This document shows positions 11,879-12,942 of a stretch of 12,942 nucleotides of DNA, piece after piece. Positions within the stretch are counted from its first letter, which is position 1, and each line of letters opens with the position of its first letter. Source of the stretch: Candidatus Bipolaricaulota bacterium (GTDB lineage Bacteria > Bipolaricaulota > Bipolaricaulia > Bipolaricaulales > Bipolaricaulaceae); NCBI GenBank assembly GCA_014360945.1, contig JACIWM010000029.1:1-12942 (forward strand). The letters run 5' to 3'. Under the pieces are notes generated by a model. The model worked only from the letters and a program-made list of their open reading frames with translations, searched no databases and was not told the origin of the DNA. Made by a program: the position numbers and the translations under genes.

Positions 11879-12942
11879 TTAGGGGAGGGCAGCGAGACGG
11901 CGAAGTTTGTAGCGTTCGTAGAGGAGTTCGGGAGGGTCTTTTAGGCGTACCAAAACGGGCATGGTGCGGTCGCCAAGGATGGCCCAGAACCTCGCCTCAT
12001 CCTCAGCGATTTCTTCCAGGGCCAAGATCACCGTCATGGGAGCCTCCCGGTCCTCCACCACAAGCTCCACTGCCCCACCTCGCGGCCGAAGGCTTACCCG
12101 TATCGTGTCCCGATAAGTGCCGTAGACCCCAAAAATTTTCTCGCCAACCGCCTCGAGCCTCACAAACGGAAGCTTCTCCAAGGGCTCACCCAAAAGGAAA
12201 GCCAAAGCGGCCTGAGCTAATTGGGCCATGGGATAGCCGGAGCCGTTGGCCAAAACCGCCACCCCAACCCCTTCCTCGGGGATGAACCCGATGTGCGCCG
12301 TGTACACCAGAACGCTTCCGCCATGTCCGATGATGGTCCTTCCGAAAAACTTTTGGACGGAAAGGCCCAAGGCGTAAGAAGCCGGGCCTACGGGCTCGGG
12401 CCAGCGGGGCTCCGCGGGCATGGGCACCCTTGGTCGCACCAGCTCCGCATAGCTTTCGGGCTTGATCAACGGGGCTCCGCGGCGAAGCCACATTGCCAAA
12501 TACTTCGTCAAATCCAACGCCGTGCTTACCAAAGCCCCATCGCTTCCGATCGGAATCGGCCGAATTTTTCCGGGCCTCGGTTGACCTTCCTGCGGCACCA
12601 CATAAGGCGTGGCAAGCTCGGGCACCTCCTCCCCCAAGAACCCGGTGTTCTTCATTTCCAAAGGCTTAAGGATTCGCGTTCGCACGTAATCCGCGTAGGA
12701 AAGGCCGGAAAGTTTCTCGATGATCCCGCCCAAAAGGATGTAGCCCTCGTTGAGGTAGAACCAGCGCTCGCCGGGCCTTGTCTCCACCCAATCCTCGGCG
12801 CCGTTAAGCCAGGCCACGAAATCCTCCACCGTGGCCAAGGCCAGCGGCCTTCCGCCCGTCCCTTGCTCCCAGCGAAGCTCGGCCTCGGCATAAGCCAGGG
12901 CCGGGATCCCCGCGGTATGCGAAAGAAGGTGCCAAATGCGAA
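11879..12942 (-). CDS. Class C beta-lactamase-like serine hydrolase (partial, C-terminal part)
   Basis: The frame is open to the window edge, so the N-terminus, including the nucleophile motif SxxK, lies outside. The first visible residues, RIWHLLSHTAGIP, match the family segment (R-HLLTHTSGIP) that follows SxxK. The second catalytic motif is YLN (12749-12757) within YLNEGYILLGGIIEKLSG, and the third is HGG (12317-12325) within IIGHGGSVLVYTAHIGFIP. A C-terminal beta-rich extension of about 90 residues follows, common in the AmpC-like/EstB/peptidase S12 group. Such proteins are hydrolases of peptides, D-amino acid or ester bonds and need not confer antibiotic resistance. The TTG at 12838 is only an internal codon. 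The gene is GC-rich, like hypB at the other end of the window, and unlike the PA14 gene just downstream. Confidence 0.9.
   Translation of the reverse strand, partial: RIWHLLSHTAGIPALAYAEAELRWEQGTGGRPLALATVEDFVAWLNGAEDWVETRPGERWFYLNEGYILLGGIIEKLSGLSYADYVRTRILKPLEMKNTGFLGEEVPELATPYVVPQEGQPRPGKIRPIPIGSDGALVSTALDLTKYLAMWLRRGAPLIKPESYAELVRPRVPMPAEPRWPEPVGPASYALGLSVQKFFGRTIIGHGGSVLVYTAHIGFIPEEGVGVAVLANGSGYPMAQLAQAALAFLLGEPLEKLPFVRLEAVGEKIFGVYGTYRDTIRVSLRPRGGAVELVVEDREAPMTVILALEEIAEDEARFWAILGDRTMPVLVRLKDPPELLYERYKLRRLAALP

Noticed and set aside
11879..12942. Antibiotic-resistance beta-lactamase
   Set aside because: YxN and HGG motifs show only the broad serine-hydrolase superfamily; most chromosomal members of this type are not resistance enzymes, and the nucleophile motif is outside the window.

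Overview
The window looks like chromosomal DNA of an anaerobic, probably thermophilic bacterium. Recognisable bacterial -35/-10 promoters with 17-bp spacers, a GntR regulator and Shine-Dalgarno sequences point to Bacteria. Several proteins (HypB without a His-rich N-terminus, HypA with a long zinc loop, an archaeal-style PurD) resemble archaeal or deep-branching bacterial forms. The solute-binding protein has a signal peptide but no lipobox cysteine, which suits a cell with an outer envelope (Thermotogae- or Bipolaricaulota-like). I cannot fix the phylum from the sequence alone.

Layout. (1) Positions 1-1775 are GC-rich. An Mrp/Mnh cation/proton antiporter operon (mrpE, mrpF) runs left, and the [NiFe]-hydrogenase nickel-insertion genes hypB-hypA run right. 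They share a compact divergent promoter region, and both first genes appear to be leaderless. (2) Positions 1776-2930 hold no gene I can recognise: two weak leftward ORFs, one possible structured RNA and a short tandem repeat. (3) Positions 2932-10265 are a rightward, less GC-rich operon: a GntR/UTRA repressor with its own promoter and a near-ideal palindromic operator over the predicted transcription start; a family-5 solute-binding protein; an intrinsic terminator; two Dpp/Opp-type permeases; a PfkB-family sugar/nucleoside kinase; a BtpA/SgcQ-family TIM-barrel protein; and a PurD-like ATP-grasp ligase with changed active-site motifs. (4) Positions 10278-11824 run leftward and encode a secreted PA14-coiled coil-PA14 protein whose reading frame is broken once near homopolymer runs. 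(5) From 11879 to the window end, GC-rich again and leftward, lies the C-terminal part of a class C beta-lactamase-like serine hydrolase.

The most interesting part is region 3. A regulated importer, a kinase, a BtpA-family enzyme of unknown reaction and a divergent glycinamide-ribonucleotide-synthetase-like ligase lie in one tightly packed transcription unit. I infer an uptake and conversion route for a small sugar- or ribose-containing conjugate: import, phosphorylation by PfkB, rearrangement or cleavage by BtpA, ATP-dependent ligation (or the reverse) by the PurD homologue. The substrate is unknown. No ATPase for the importer is present in the operon, so it must borrow one. A classical purine biosynthesis role for PurD looks less likely, because no other pur gene is present and its substrate-loop motifs deviate.
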